From positions 134,420,125 through 134,484,124 of the forward strand of contig NC_133897.1 in the NCBI RefSeq assembly GCF_964199755.1: DNA of 64,000 bases. The letters are read 5' to 3'. Made by a program: the position numbers and the translations under genes. The stretch is from Larus michahellis. Taxonomy: Eukaryota > Chordata > Aves > Charadriiformes > Laridae. Within the stretch, counting starts at the first letter, position 1, and every line of letters begins with the position of its first letter. A model generated the notes under the pieces. It was given only the letters and a program-made list of their open reading frames with translations, did not search any database and had not been told where the DNA came from. Of this stretch, positions 35,301 through 47,724 are shown in pieces.

Positions 35301-36055
35301 AATCCTGGCTTTTGCTAGGGTGATACCAAAATGTGTACATGAACACTTCCTGAACTAGGGTGTTAAGTCTGCAGCTTAGATAAGTCACTTGACACATTCT
35401 TCACTTTTCACTTTGAATGTTTCCGTATTATGCTGTGAAGATGAATTACTATATCCAGCACATTAATACATGAAGTTCACAGTAACCAGCATGTTGGAAA
35501 TAAACTTATGATAGCTCCCATTCTAAAATATATAATAATCCTTGTGACCTTCCAACCTTGCGAGGAGGATTTCCCTTGCAGATTTATGTTTCTGACTAAG
35601 CTTTCCTTGTAGCATTTAACAGCTTTTCATCTGTCAGTTGCTATGGCAACACGTCTTACCAGTCTGCATGTGGCTCATGTTTTGTGGGCATTCCACAGAA
35701 ATGTTCTCTGGAGCAAACAGTTGTCTTTCGTAGTAAGCTACTGAGCAAAACAAAACTTCATTTATTTGTGTAAGATACTGTGGTCTTCTAATTTGATGAA
35801 TATAAGCATGTGATGCTTCTTCCCACTTCTAGGTTACTGTTGTGAACTGCAAGAGGGAGAGGTTTTTCTAGTCAAATTCTTAAAGATTATTTAAGTTATT
35901 TTAACATAGAATACTACTAACTAAATGTGCTTCATCAATTTCCTAATGAATTAGAAATTTTTATTTAAGTCTGGTAACACAGTATCTAGTATATTTCTAG
36001 CCACACTGTGGCAGTACTGGAGCAAGACTGACTTAACTTTTCTCTTCTTTTCCAG
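32352..36055 (+). other. TERF1: TERF1 intron 1
   Basis: 3.7 kb, GC-rich only at its first 100 bp and AT-rich after that. No repeat or additional exon recognised. Ends with CTTTTCCAG. Confidence 0.85.
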
Positions 36056-36151
36056 CTCTTATTAATGGCCTCTCCAAAATACCTACACATCAGAAAAAAA
36101 CAGTGTATCTCTGTCAGCTTTTGATAAGAATTGAAAAAGGAAAAAACCTCG
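36056..36151 (+). CDS. TERF1: TERF1 exon 2 (TRFH)
   Basis: 96 nt, enters and leaves in phase 1. Encodes ALINGLSKIPTHQ and KTVYLCQLLIRIEKGKNL, aligning with the human TRFH segment containing TIYICQFLTRIAAGKTL. Acceptor TTCCAG, donor CG|GTAAAT. Confidence 0.93.
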
Positions 36152-38353
36152 GTAAATGCTCTGATTCTTTTTTTTTTTCCCCACTTGTTGTTTAAATAAA
36201 TTTGCATGGACTTGCACAGAGGTATATTAGGTAGACTTTCACATAGCCTTTACTGTACATGTATATAAAAAATAAAAATTACTGAACGCTACATTTTGGA
36301 CTGTCTATATTTCACAAGTTACTGAGCTGTATGCAGGACCAGTGTTATTCTGTGCTGAGTGATTTAGCTGCTTTGAGTTTGAATGACTATATGCTTCTTA
36401 AATTACAGGTATTTTCTTGCCAGAGCCGCATCAGCAGAAGAAACATACTGGAAAAGATTGACTGGCTCTCAGTGAGCAATATTTGCAAGTTTAAAGCACA
36501 GAATGTGTGTTTCTTTATGCACATGTAACTCTAGAGGTTAAAGTAGGACAGAACAGTAGGAATAAGAATATGGATGAAAAGGATGACTGTCCTTATTTCT
36601 TACAGAAAGCTGTAAGACTTTCAGCTGGCAACAGGTCCTTAGGCCTCTTATTCACTACCATGTCTGCTATTTGGCTGCATTCACAACTTACTGGTTTAGC
36701 CAAGCTAATTTTTCTTCCATTTTCAAGTTTCTGGACGACTTATTTGCTGCACGTTTTCACTGCTTGATAAAACTCATTGGAATTTAAGGACTTCAAAAAG
36801 CAGTCTTGCCAGCATAAGCATGGAAGAAAAAAGCATATTCTAGCCTAGCAGTTCAACAAAGGCTTGTTTTTATAAAATGAAATTTCTTATGTTGCTTATC
36901 AGGTAATAACACTCTTCTTGTTTTCGTTCAACTTGAGAATCAAATTCTAATATTTAAAATAGTTCTTCATATGCAAATTCTGAGACTTTTCTAATAATGC
37001 TTTAAAACTATATTATTGTATGTAACACCTGGTAAGATGACTTCAACATGTGTTTATCTATCAGCGTAGAGAATGACCTGTGTGGTGAGGAAGATTGCAT
37101 GTGCTGAGTAGGTATCGCATCAGATGTAGTTGCACAGTATACATGGAAAGCTAATATATTACATGGTAGCTTTTGTAATTCTTTTCCAATTATTAAAATA
37201 TTTAAGCTGTACTGAGCCTTAAAACAGAGTAGGCTGTTTCAGATGCCAGCTCTTTGAGTTAAACACTTTGGTTTTCGTATTAAAATAAACTTAATATGAA
37301 GCGTCATATTAATTGATTTAAACAGTAATTATAGAAACACAGAAGGGCTAATTTTTTTTTAATGTGAATATATACATATAATACTATTTAAAATTTTTGT
37401 GTTTGTCTTTTACTGTAGTGAATATCAAATTTTTTTTTCAGTGTTTCTTAATTGTTTACCTTCTGTCTGAAAAATACTTACTGTATGGAATAAGAAGATA
37501 TTGAGAGCGATTCTGCTATGATGTCATATAAAATGAAGGAATAAGTGAGGTGGCAGCTCAATGAACATCCTGAGCTAAGCAGGCAGTGCCACGAGGGAAA
37601 AAAGGAGTCATGTGCACCTGCCTGCACCTACTGCATTTGTTATGTTGGGACACTCACTTGTGCAGATGTGCAATGACCAGACTAGGAAACTGTTTCTAGA
37701 GTGTTGAGGAGGTGGTTATTTGTCTGGGATAGATTTCTGCCAGAACTGATCACAGATCCTGCTTGCTGTGAGTCTGCACAAACCTTGGTGCTGGCACAGT
37801 GATATAATGATACGGGAGGCTGCTTCTGCTTTTTCAGTGAAACTCCTCTTTTAATCTGTTTGAATTTCCCTCTCAGTTTAACCCCTTCAAATATACCAAA
37901 AAGTTAAGACATAGAAATATAGAGATAGACTCAGGAAAGAAACACTTAGGATAGTGGTTATATTACAAAATTAACAGCGTTAATACCAAATGCTTTGATA
38001 TCTGATGCCAAGCTTAATGTAAGAGTATTATTAATGCCAGCCCAATGATGCTAAACAGCACTATTGCAAGTGGCATTTTATATGTCTGCTAATTATTGTT
38101 CCCTTAATATCCCTTAAAAATGCAACAGTAATGCTATTAGGTAGAGTAGGAAGAACCAGTCTCTCTGAAAAGAAGGCAGTTACGTCAGGTCTCTTAAACA
38201 CAAGTGACGAGAGAGACTAAAAATTATTTGAGGAAAAATGAATTGAAATTATGTATAGTTCATATTACTGTATTGTGTATAAATAATGTAATATATTTTG
38301 CTTTATTCATTTTTTTAATACCCTTTTTTCTTTTTTTCTTTTCCCCCCCTAAG

Positions 38354-38484
38354 AATGCTGTTTTGAAAATGATGAAAGAATTTCACCTTTGGAATCTGCT
38401 CTTTCCTTCTGGACTTTACTTGAAAGGGAAGAAATTAAACTGGAAAAGCTTCATGAAGATATTCGTCGCTTGATTCAAATTCAG
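38354..38484 (+). CDS. TERF1: TERF1 exon 3 (TRFH)
   Basis: 131 nt. Encodes FENDERISPLESALSFW and LEKLHEDIRRLIQIQ, very close to human FENDERITPLESAL and HEEIQNLIKIQ. Acceptor is a C-rich tract ending TAAG; donor CAG|GTCTGC. Enters in phase 1 and leaves in phase 0. Confidence 0.95.
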
Positions 38485-39148
38485 GTCTGCGTGACTTATT
38501 CAGAATGCTTCAGGATGCTACCTATTAATTCTGCTAAAACAGTGTTCCTTTTACAAAAGGCTGGGCCTATTAGCAGGCTGAACTGAATTTTTTAAGTTTG
38601 TTGTATTTTCAAGTACAGAGTAAATAGATCTGTACAGGGGATCTTTTCCTATCTAGATTGGTTCTTGTTTGCCCCAGTTCAAAATTGTTTCAAAAGCGGC
38701 CAATCTGAAAAAAATGAGATATCAATTGAGAGATCAATTTCAAAATACTACTATCTTGAGCTTTAAAGTATATTATGAATATCTTTTTTTTGCTTAAAAT
38801 AATTCCTTGTATTAGAAAACTTTTTATTTCAAAGAGAAACATGTAAAAGCATATCAATAGCTACTGGGACTGTGAAAGTCTTTCAGAGAAAGATGAAAGC
38901 AATACTTAGTAGGTAAATATGGGACATTTTCATCAGTTAGGGTCCTTTTACATGTCTGATGGAGGTGTTTTAGCCCTTTATACATGAGGCTTAATATTAC
39001 TTCAGAACTAGCTGTTACAACTAGAAAATTGTTGGTAATCCTTACATATATAATCCTTTGGATTTTGGAAGAGTGTGACTTCTCTTGTTTATTTCTAAAT
39101 CTCATGTGAAATGTATTTCAGCATATCTTGTAATTATATTTGTTGTAG

Positions 39149-39235
39149 ATTATAGCGGTCCATATGGAAAATGGATATTTCAAGGAGGCTGCTGAAGTTC
39201 TTGAAAGGCTATTTACAGACTCGGAAACAGATAAG
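39149..39235 (+). CDS. TERF1: TERF1 exon 4 (TRFH)
   Basis: 87 nt, phase 0 to 0. Encodes IIAVHMENGYFKEAAEVLER, matching human AIAVCMENGNFKEAEEVFER. Acceptor TTGTAG, donor AAG|GTAGTA. Confidence 0.95.
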
Positions 39236-40600
39236 GTAGTAGCTTGCTTAACTTGCGTTAAGCTCTCCTCTTTTCAGAGGAGAAGAGGGTGATGGGTTTC
39301 CAAAGCTAGCAAGCGCTACCTGCATAGCTTTGTCCTAATTGGTGCCTATGCAGTTACTTACACACCTGTGGCACTTGTAGATAAAAAGGAAACTTGTAGC
39401 TATGGGATCGATAGAAATAACGGGTGATTTGAGGGAGTGAAATTCTTCTAGCAGCGGTTGTTCTTTACTGTGGGCAGCATCAGTGGGACTTCCCCACTTC
39501 ATATGAGGAGTGAGGTGTCACTACAGATTCTGGGAATTTGATACTGCTGTTTTCTCAGAGTAAAGACAGTATAAACATGCTGGTAGAGACTACTAATTCG
39601 CTAATAATCAGTCTGCTCTCTTTCTGAAACATTGCAGTGCACTCTATTTGTCATCTCTGATTAGTGTTCTACATATGGAAGCATCACAGGGAAGGAAAGC
39701 TCATTAGCATCTGTAGTACAGAGTGGATATTATTATGCCTCTATCTGGAAAAGATAACATATGTGGGTCTGGCCACCTCCTGCTTTGATGTTGACTACAT
39801 CATTCAGAAAGGTGCCAGTTCAAGCGCATATCTCTTTAAAATAATAGAAAGCGCACACACCTGAATTTGCCAGGATGGAGAAAAGAGCAAAAGAAGGACT
39901 GCAAGGAAAAAGAAAAAAATGCAAAAATGCTGCCTCTATCTTCCTCTGGTATATTAGGACACATGTTCTATGTAAATAGCGGCATGTGTATAACTTATTC
40001 TTCAGATACACTCTTCCTTCAGAGGACTCAGATGTTTGGAAAGTGTAGGCTGCGGTAATAGTATTCAAATTCATAAATAAGAGCACATCTTGTACACAGA
40101 AGTTAATTCTTGGCTATATTGGCTCTGTAAGATTCAGAGTGGCTGATAGACAAAATGTGAAGTTGGAATTATCAGTATTGATGTGTCCGTAATGCTACTG
40201 TACCAAATAGTCCTTTTCCTGAACACTGTAAATTCAATTCAACCCTTTCAATTCAGTCTTTTTGAGGCAGCAAATGAGAAAAGAGAACCCAATAATGAGT
40301 GGCCCTTTCTGGGTGTTTGTGCTCCATTGACAACCTTGCTTTCAGCATTGTTCATAAAGGGAATGAAAATGAGGATCTCTAGAAGGTACATTTAACCATT
40401 TACTGAGCACATAAAGTAAACTCCTGGTATTATGCCTAGTTAACTTTAGAACCCTTTCAAAGTGTAGCATTAAGCTGTATAGGCATATTCAGAAAACTGT
40501 ATAATCATCATGTTTAGCTTTGTGTATGTCCTTTTTAGCATAAATGCCAAGTTTACTGCAGGTTATATTTTTGTGTTGTATAAAGCTGTGCTTTTCTTAG

Positions 40601-40750
40601 CCTTTAAGGGTGAAGCTGGCAACTGTAATTAAAAGCAAGGATCCATATGTTCCCCTTCTCCAAACCTTCAGTTACAATCTTTTGATACGTAAAATCAAGT
40701 CTTACGTTGAACTTTTCATGAAAGAAAATGAAACTAACTTCTTAATACAG
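40601..40750 (+). CDS. TERF1: TERF1 exon 5 (end of TRFH)
   Basis: 150 nt, phase 0 to 0. Encodes PLRVKLATVIKSKDPYVPLL and FSYNLLIRKIKSYVELFMKE, matching human PFKSKLLMIISQKDTFHSF and HFSYNHMMEKIKSYVNYVL. Acceptor TTCTTAG, donor CAG|GTATGT. Confidence 0.95.
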
Positions 40751-43700
40751 GTATGTCAAAACTATTTACAAAACTTATTTCAAAAGAGATACCTGGTAAG
40801 ATTAAATAGATTTATACTTTCAAGAGAGTTGTTTAGACAATATTCAGTTATTGTATTAGATGAAAAGGAAGCTTTATCTTCCTTTGGATTATTTTATTAA
40901 TTAAAAAAAGGTTGAGTATATGTTTAGGAGAAAGTAAGAATTAAGACTCCTCTAAAATATCTTTTGTCAATGTCTTTTCCACAACTGTTTTGATTGGAAA
41001 AATAATTAGGAAAAAGGCATAATTAGAACGAGGTCCATCATTAGTGTATGTTTAAGAGAAGCAGTTCTGATCTGAGACTCCTTAAAAGATAATGTAACTA
41101 TATATTCAATGTTTATTTAGTTTAAGTCTATATGACTTCTCATACTAAAAGATCAAGACCTGTTAATTTGGCTATAAGCTCTAGGAATGTCAGGGGAGTT
41201 AGGACATAGAAAACCATTATTGCTGTTTTCCTGCAAATAAAAAAGCTCCTTACAAACCACCTTGCTCAAAAGTGATTTAAAATTGGCAAGAACAACATTC
41301 CTCCTGCAGTTCATCTTCAGGAGGATTGTAAAGAATTTCTCCTATGTTTACTTCCTATCAAAGAATATTGAACTACTCAATTACAAAAGCACAAAAATCT
41401 AAAGGTAATAAGAAGCAAATTATAAATAAACAAACCTGAAGTTCCTCTGGGGCTTTCATTTTCTTACCAGAATGAGAGACTAGAGAACTTTCAAAGTATA
41501 ATACAAGGAATACCTTTTAATGGTTTCACTCGACTGTCAGTTTTCAAGTTTATTTTTCAAGGCTGTTTCTCTGAATCTCTAAGAAGAGATGGAGGTTTCA
41601 GAGAAGGCCCAGAACTCCATATTGGCGTACCTAGGCCCTCTCTGCAGCCACCCCTAACTGCCTGCACTTCTGTCCTACTGTCTGCACTAATGTTGCAAAT
41701 CTTACTTCTGAAATCTTTACTCTGCACTGAGTTACACTGGGACATGGAGAAAACAACTTTGTGAAGAGTTCCCACTTCTGCTGTGCAATACATGTCACTG
41801 TTTCCCAGCAGTGTACCCTGCATTCTCAATAAAAAAAGCCTAGCTTTAACTGTTAATCTCTCTTCTCTTCTGGTAAAGTATAATCATACAATAGTTTGGG
41901 TTGGAAGGGATCTGTAAAGGTTATCTAGTCGAACCCCCCTGCAGTGAACATCTTCAACTAGATCAAGTTGCTCAGAGCCACATCCAACCTGGCCTTGAAC
42001 ACTTCCAGGGATGGGGCAGCTACTGCCTCTCTGGGCAACCTGTGCCAGTGTCTCACCACCCTCACAGCAGAGAATTTCTTCCTCGTATCTAATCTAAATC
42101 TACCCTCTTTCAGTTTAAAACCATTATTCCCCCATCCTATCACAATACTCCCTCCTAAAGAGTCCATCCCCATCTTCCTGTAGGCTCTCTTTAGGTACTG
42201 GAAGGCTTCTATAAGGTCTCCCCAGAGCCTTCTCCAGGCTGAACAACCCCAAATCTCTCAGCCTGTCTTCATAGCATAGGTGCTCCAGCCCTCTGATCAT
42301 CTTCATGGCCCTCCTCTGGACTCGCTCCAACAGGTCCATGTCCTTCTTATGCTGGGGGCTCCAGAGCTGGATGCAGTGCTCCAGGTGGGGTCTCACAAGA
42401 GCGGAGTAGAGGGGCAGAATCACCTCTACCTGTTAGCCATGCTGCTTTTGATGCAGCCCACGGTATGGTTGGCCTTCTGGGTTGCAAGCACACATTGCTG
42501 TTTCATGTCTAGCTTTTCATCCACTATAAGGTGGTCTGCATTGCTAGACTGTTTTGTAGGCTGCTTTTTCTAGGTTATTGTCAAGCTTGGAATCTAAAAG
42601 ATTGCAGCTCCTACCGTTGATGAAGTTCTTGCGCTTCAAGAAACTCTTATGTTAGCTGCCCTAAGAACAGTCTGCAGATAATGCATTACAAGGAAAAAGG
42701 ACCCATACAAAGAATGTATTGATCTGAATATGTCGTAATTTTTCTTTATAACTTTCATTTCTCTTTTTAAAATAATTATTTTTAGGGACAAGTACAATTT
42801 GAAAACTACTGATAACTTCTAAAATAAAATACAGCGGATTTAAACTTTTTAAAACTAAATCCTTTCTACCCATTTATCTGTATGGAAACATGTCCTCACT
42901 TTCACATGTGTTTTGCTACTATCAACCACTGTAAAAGAGACGGTATTTGGAAAATTTACAGCTGAAAGATGTGGTAGTTTGGGTAGCTATGAAAATTTTG
43001 ACATAGAAATGTTTTCTTCTGTGATTGGAAGTATTCTGTCACCAGAATACCTTCCAATATTTTCCCAGATGAATGAGTGAAGTAGAGACTGGTTTTGTGT
43101 TTTCTGACTCTTATAAATGTTGAAAGATTCTGCAAACTACTGTGAAGGACAGTTAAGATTTCAAGAAGACTGAAAATTGGATGACAAAAAATTAACAGGA
43201 GGCAAAAGAAAGCCCTGAAAGAGGAAAAGGAATTAACATTGGGCCTGTAGTGAATCTTGGCAACTTTTGAATCATTTTGATATTTGAGTGATGCAAAGCA
43301 GATCACCTTTAGGGATATATAGACAGTGTTGGATGAAAGATGGATGGCTCTGCTTAGTAACAATGGTGCGCAACCAGGATTTATTTTTTTTTAGGGTTTG
43401 GGCAGTAAATATACCTTAAGATGCTATAGAACAAAGTTGATAGCATGGTGGCAAGAATGACCTCATATGGACTAAGTGATTATTATTTTTTTTTAAGGTG
43501 TTACTTATTATAGCAAGTAAGTGGGAGGAACCTAGGGAAAAGTACAAATCTTGCAATCCTCTGGACATTCTATAAAGAGTAATGAACTATTCCTTCTTCC
43601 TCTTGGGAATAGAGGAGAAATAATCTTAGCTTGTGGCTAAAAGTTTAGGCAGGATGTTACAAAATTCTTTTGCTAATGCAGGAAAAGTTACTTTACAAGC

Positions 43701-44183
43701 CTGAAGTCTGATTAGACATGTGTCTTCTGAAACTGTTATAGGCATGCTTGATCCTGCTATGTGCTAGAGAACTAGATGAACTTGTGAGGCCTCTCAGTTT
43801 TCAGTTTCTAATCTAGTTATAAAAAACAGACTTTGGAGTACTTTGATAGTATTTGCAATCTTAGTTAATCTCTGCAATGTATTTCACGCATCTATACGTT
43901 CACTTATTATGCAAGTATTCACTGTATTTCTGTATGGCCATATAAATATCACTTGCAGCTATGACTAAAATTTCTCTGCATTATTAGCTGATAAACATCT
44001 TGATGGATTTCAACTAAACACGCTACAGTTGTTTTGAAACTACTTATTTTAATGGTAATACCTCTAAAGGGTCTGTGAAATGAGGACTGTTAGTCCTAAT
44101 AGACAGTACGCATACTAATCTTAGTGTAAAGTACTATCTTGGTGCTGGCTTTAATTTTAAAGTATCAATTCCATTTCCCACAG
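40751..44183 (+). other. TERF1: TERF1 intron 5, contains a CR1 fragment
   Basis: 3.4 kb AT-rich intron. The only recognised element is a minus-strand CR1 piece at 41882-42540. Ends in TTTCCCACAG. Confidence 0.85.
41882..42540 (-). mobile_element. CR1 LINE fragment, antisense in TERF1 intron 5
   Basis: The 3' end is at 41882 (ATTGTATGATT on -). The reverse complement reads through CR1 ORF2 C-terminal motifs: [50 protein letters not shown], then in another frame GRFRLDTRKKFSAVRVV and LPREAVAAPSLEVFKARL. Frameshifts mark it as decayed. The 5' limit is approximate. Confidence 0.9.
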
Positions 44184-44290
44184 GCAGCCACAAAACAAGT
44201 AGAGTCTAAAGGACTGGGAGCAACAGCACTGCAAAACAAAACTGTGAATGTCACTGAAAACCACAAATGGAATTTGAAAACAAAACAAAG
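44184..44290 (+). CDS. TERF1: TERF1 exon 6 (linker)
   Basis: 107 nt, phase 0 to 2. Starts AATKQVESKGLGATALQNKT, aligning with human AAAKVVESKRTRT. The rest is the poorly conserved flexible linker between TRFH and Myb. Acceptor CCCACAG, donor AAAG|GTTTGT. Confidence 0.9.
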
Positions 44291-45378
44291 GTTTGTATTA
44301 AGCATTATACTGCTGAGGGACATGCTTGGACAGTAACTTGAAACTTGTAGAACTAAGAGTAGGTAGGAGGACAGATGTTAAATTCCAAACTGCTGTCCAA
44401 TGGAAAGTAAACTACAAGCACATTCTCTATTTTTAAGTTTTGGGTTTTCTATGGTTGTTAATTTTGGCATTTACATCAAACAGCTTGGCATTAAGTTTAA
44501 GTACTTGTTGAAGATGCACATTTTTCAGTTTAAACAGCTGTCAGTCTTAGATAACAATAAAAACATAGAAATACTTCAAATTTATTTTTTTTTTCCTTTA
44601 TGCTTGATTGAGCTTCTTTTAGTCCTGCCCTCCTAATTTCAGGCTATAGGTTGTCTGGAGAAGAAAGAGGATAAGGAAAGGAAGACTCTGCAAGAAATCT
44701 GCAAGATTTTCTTACTTAGTGATACTCATGTGATGGGAAATAGGTTGTTTCATGATTCTGGTAGTGTGAACCCTCAAAACAATTATACGCTTTTCTAAGA
44801 AGTGCTGGGGGAACTTGACGCTCAGTTCCTTCCCCCCTCCTTTGACTTTATTTTGAAAAATACTAATATTCTAGCTTTATCACCAATTGTTTTTCATGAA
44901 GAATAAATTGTAGTCTTTAGTTGGTATATAGCTTGTATTTCTGCAGTTTTATACTTGGAATACTTGGCATCACCTAGTTAAGGAATTAACTGATGCAGAT
45001 CGAGTATACAGGAATGCATGTCATAAGCCTGTTTTTGTTGGAAGGATAGCTCCTGACACAATTACATTTGAGAGGTATGATAAAAGACTTGATCAAAAAA
45101 CCTATGGAAACAATCATAGATTTTGAAGAAGGTATGAAGAAATAGATGTGCAAAACTTTTCACGTCTTCGACTTAAATATGTAATTTCTTGTATATTTCT
45201 CTTCCAGCTATAGGGAGGCAAGGTTAAAAGGGGTAATGGACTGAAGCAGTTAATGTTTGTATGCCACTTTCTGTAGAGAAATCTTGGGTTTTTCTTCATT
45301 TAAATAATGTTGAATCACATAAATGGCAAGTTACTGTGTAGGAAATCTTTTTTTGGCTTTTTCTTTTTTTTTTTAAAG

Positions 45379-45444
45379 ATTAATGAAAGAGCAACAGAGT
45401 ATTACAGATCAGTTGCCTGGAGACATCGAAAACCCCACAGTAAG
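45379..45444 (+). CDS. TERF1: TERF1 exon 7 (linker, symmetric)
   Basis: 66 nt, enters and leaves in phase 2, so it can be skipped without a frameshift. Encodes LMKEQQSITDQLPGDIENPT. Acceptor is a long T tract ending AAAG; donor AAG|GTAAAA. Its place just before a basic exon matches the exon omitted from the human PIN2 isoform. Sequence conservation with human is weak, so this call rests on phase and splice sites. Confidence 0.8.
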
Positions 45445-45528
45445 GTAAAATATTTTTGTTGTTGTTCTTGGTCATAGACATTTCATGAAATTCTGTGTAT
45501 TTTTACTTCAGTTCTGTGTTTCTTGCAG

Positions 45529-45572
45529 GCCTCGTTCAAGACGGAAACGCAGAGTGAGCAGTGTTCTTCAGA
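45529..45572 (+). CDS. TERF1: TERF1 exon 8 (basic, NLS-like)
   Basis: 44 nt, phase 2 to 1. Encodes RPRSRRKRRVSSVLQ, a basic cluster that probably serves as a nuclear localisation signal and corresponds to human KKKKESRRATES. Acceptor TTCTTGCAG, donor CAGA|GTGAGT (a perfect consensus). Confidence 0.85.
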
Positions 45573-46640
45573 GTGAGTATTAGCTTATTTTTACACTTTC
45601 AAAACAGTAATGTCAAACACTTTCATCCTCCTCCCACGATAAATGTGTTGGTGGTTGATAACTGCTATCCAGCACGACTGGATTAATATAAAAATGACTG
45701 TTGTGAAAAAATCTCTCCCAGTTGTCACGTGTGGTTTCTGCACAAATACAGATTTTGTGGCTGCCACATTTAGGAAGCTATGAAATGGCTTAAGGTTCTC
45801 TGGCAACTCATTTTGCAAAATCATTCACTATTTTCTGGGTCGCTTGGGTTTTTGTTTGTTTTACTGGGATTTATGATACTCTGTGAAAAAGAAAGCTGCC
45901 AGAGGAGTACTGAAACTTGTCTCTTTCTGACTTCTGATCTAGATAACTTTGAGAGGAAGGAACTAGAGAGGCTGACTGATTGGAAAAACAAATTGTAGTG
46001 TAACATGCACGAAGTTAGGATGTTCTTGCATCTTCCTGGTATTAATTCTTAAAAACTGATGACATGGATTATATAATATTTGTAAGTAAGTTCTGAAAAC
46101 CATTAGCACCCTCTTAACACAAAGAGATGACATTACAGCTTCTGCATGTGGCCATGTTGTACTTGGAAGGACAAAATCTTAAAATGCCGTGGTTGCTTGC
46201 AATAGTTAGAACCTGACACGTGTTCCGTGGAAATGACGGAACTATCATAGCTCTGATTGCTGGTTAGTTTCCATTCTCTCTGCGTAAAATTAGAGCAGTA
46301 TGTGTAGTAAAAATGTTTTTACTAAAATGAAATAACCGTGTTTCATTATTATGTACTAATTTTTACCTAACTGTTTAAAATATAATTCTTCTGTGAGCTC
46401 TATTCCATAGAAGATATAGTGACTCTTTTGAACAAACTATTTTTTGAGTCCTCGGACTAAGGTGAGAGTCACGTGCGTAAATATACAAAAGTATATTTAT
46501 ATACAAACAGACACTGAAATTTTCCCACTCTGTCAAAGCATATCAAAATAGTATACGTTCTTATGTAAGTGATAGAATGCAAAACTGCTGCCTTAATGTT
46601 GACTTCTCATTGGTCTGGATGTATATTAACTGTCTTCTAG

Positions 46641-46705
46641 GTCTGAACAGCTTGCAAAATGTGGAAAAACGTGGAGATGCTTTGGCTTGTGGCCGAAGAA
46701 GACAG
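46641..46705 (+). CDS. TERF1: TERF1 exon 9 (linker into Myb)
   Basis: 65 nt, phase 1 to 0. Encodes LNSLQNVEKRGDALACGRRRQ. The final RRRQ aligns with human ARKRQ, directly before the Myb domain. Acceptor TCTTCTAG, donor CAG|GTTTGT. Confidence 0.85.
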
Positions 46706-47117
46706 GTTTGTACCTATTCTCTATTCTAAATGGAGATAAAATTAATCTGCACTGCATAGAATTTTTTTCCCCAACTTCTTTTGACTCTGTCTCCAAAATG
46801 CCTGGTTTTAAGATACTCCACATTACTCAAGCTGTGCTACAGTTCCTGAAGCTGGGTTTTAAGTTCTAATTCCTGTTTTCTAAGAAGAAAAGGACCCTTT
46901 TTGTGCAGTCTCAAATATTGTTGCTAGTGCTTATGAGCCTTTAATTTATTGAAATAAGCTGTTACTAAAGCTGAGTCTGAGTCTTTTTAAAACATGTAGG
47001 GGAAAAAAAATTCTTTCCAGTGTTTGCATTAAAGAATTCAGAATGTCACTTGCCTATAAGAGGTTTTGGGCAAACACCAAAGACTTTTTGTTTTCCTACT
47101 TAGAAAGTTAAAGATTG

Positions 47118-47724
47118 TGCTGGTTTTGGCTGGGATAGACTTAATCTTCTTCACAGTAGCTAGTATGGGGCTATGTTTTGGATTTGTGCTGACAACAGTA
47201 TAGAAAACGCAGGGATGTTTTAGTTATTGCTGAGCAGTGCTTTCACAGAGTCGAGGCCTTATTGGCTCCTCACACCACCCCACCAGTGAGCAGGCTGGGG
47301 GTGCACAAGAAGTTGGGAGGGGACACAGCTGGGACGGCTGACCCCAACTGATCAAAGGGATATTCCATACCATATGACATCATGCTTTGTATATAAAGCT
47401 GGGTGAAAAAAAAGAAAGTGTGGGGGGGGTGGGGACGACATTCAGAGTTACGGCGTTTGTCTTCCCAAATAACTGTTATGCATGATGGAGCCCTGCTTTC
47501 CTGGAGATGGCTGAACACCTGCCTGCCCATGGGAAGCAGTGAATGAATCCCTTGTTCTGCTTTGCTTGTGCACACAGCTTTTGCTCTGCCTATTAAACTG
47601 TCTTTATCTCAAACCACGAGTTTTCTCACTTGTACTCTTCTGATTCTTTCCCCCATCCTGCCGTGAGGGAAGTGAGCAAGGGGCGGTGTCATGCATAGTT
47701 GCCAGCTGGGCTTAAACCATGACA
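47118..47724 (+). mobile_element. Solo LTR of an endogenous retrovirus (ERVL-like)
   Basis: 607 bp beginning TGCTGGTTTTGGCTGGGATA and ending CCATGACA (5' TG, 3' CA). It has LTR landmarks in order: TATATAAAG promoter box near 47391, ATTAAA poly(A) signal near 47592, then a short U5-like end. I recognise the sequence as a family common in neoavian genomes; the exact family name is uncertain. No gag/pol/env sequence lies beside it. Flanks AGATTG and AGGTTT agree at 4 of 6 positions, so a decayed target duplication is possible. Same strand as TERF1. Confidence 0.8.

Noticed and set aside
44640-44710. Possible extra TERF1 exon after TTTCAG at 44642
   Set aside because: Immediately hits an in-frame TAG in the required phase, and exons 6 and 7 already join correctly without it.
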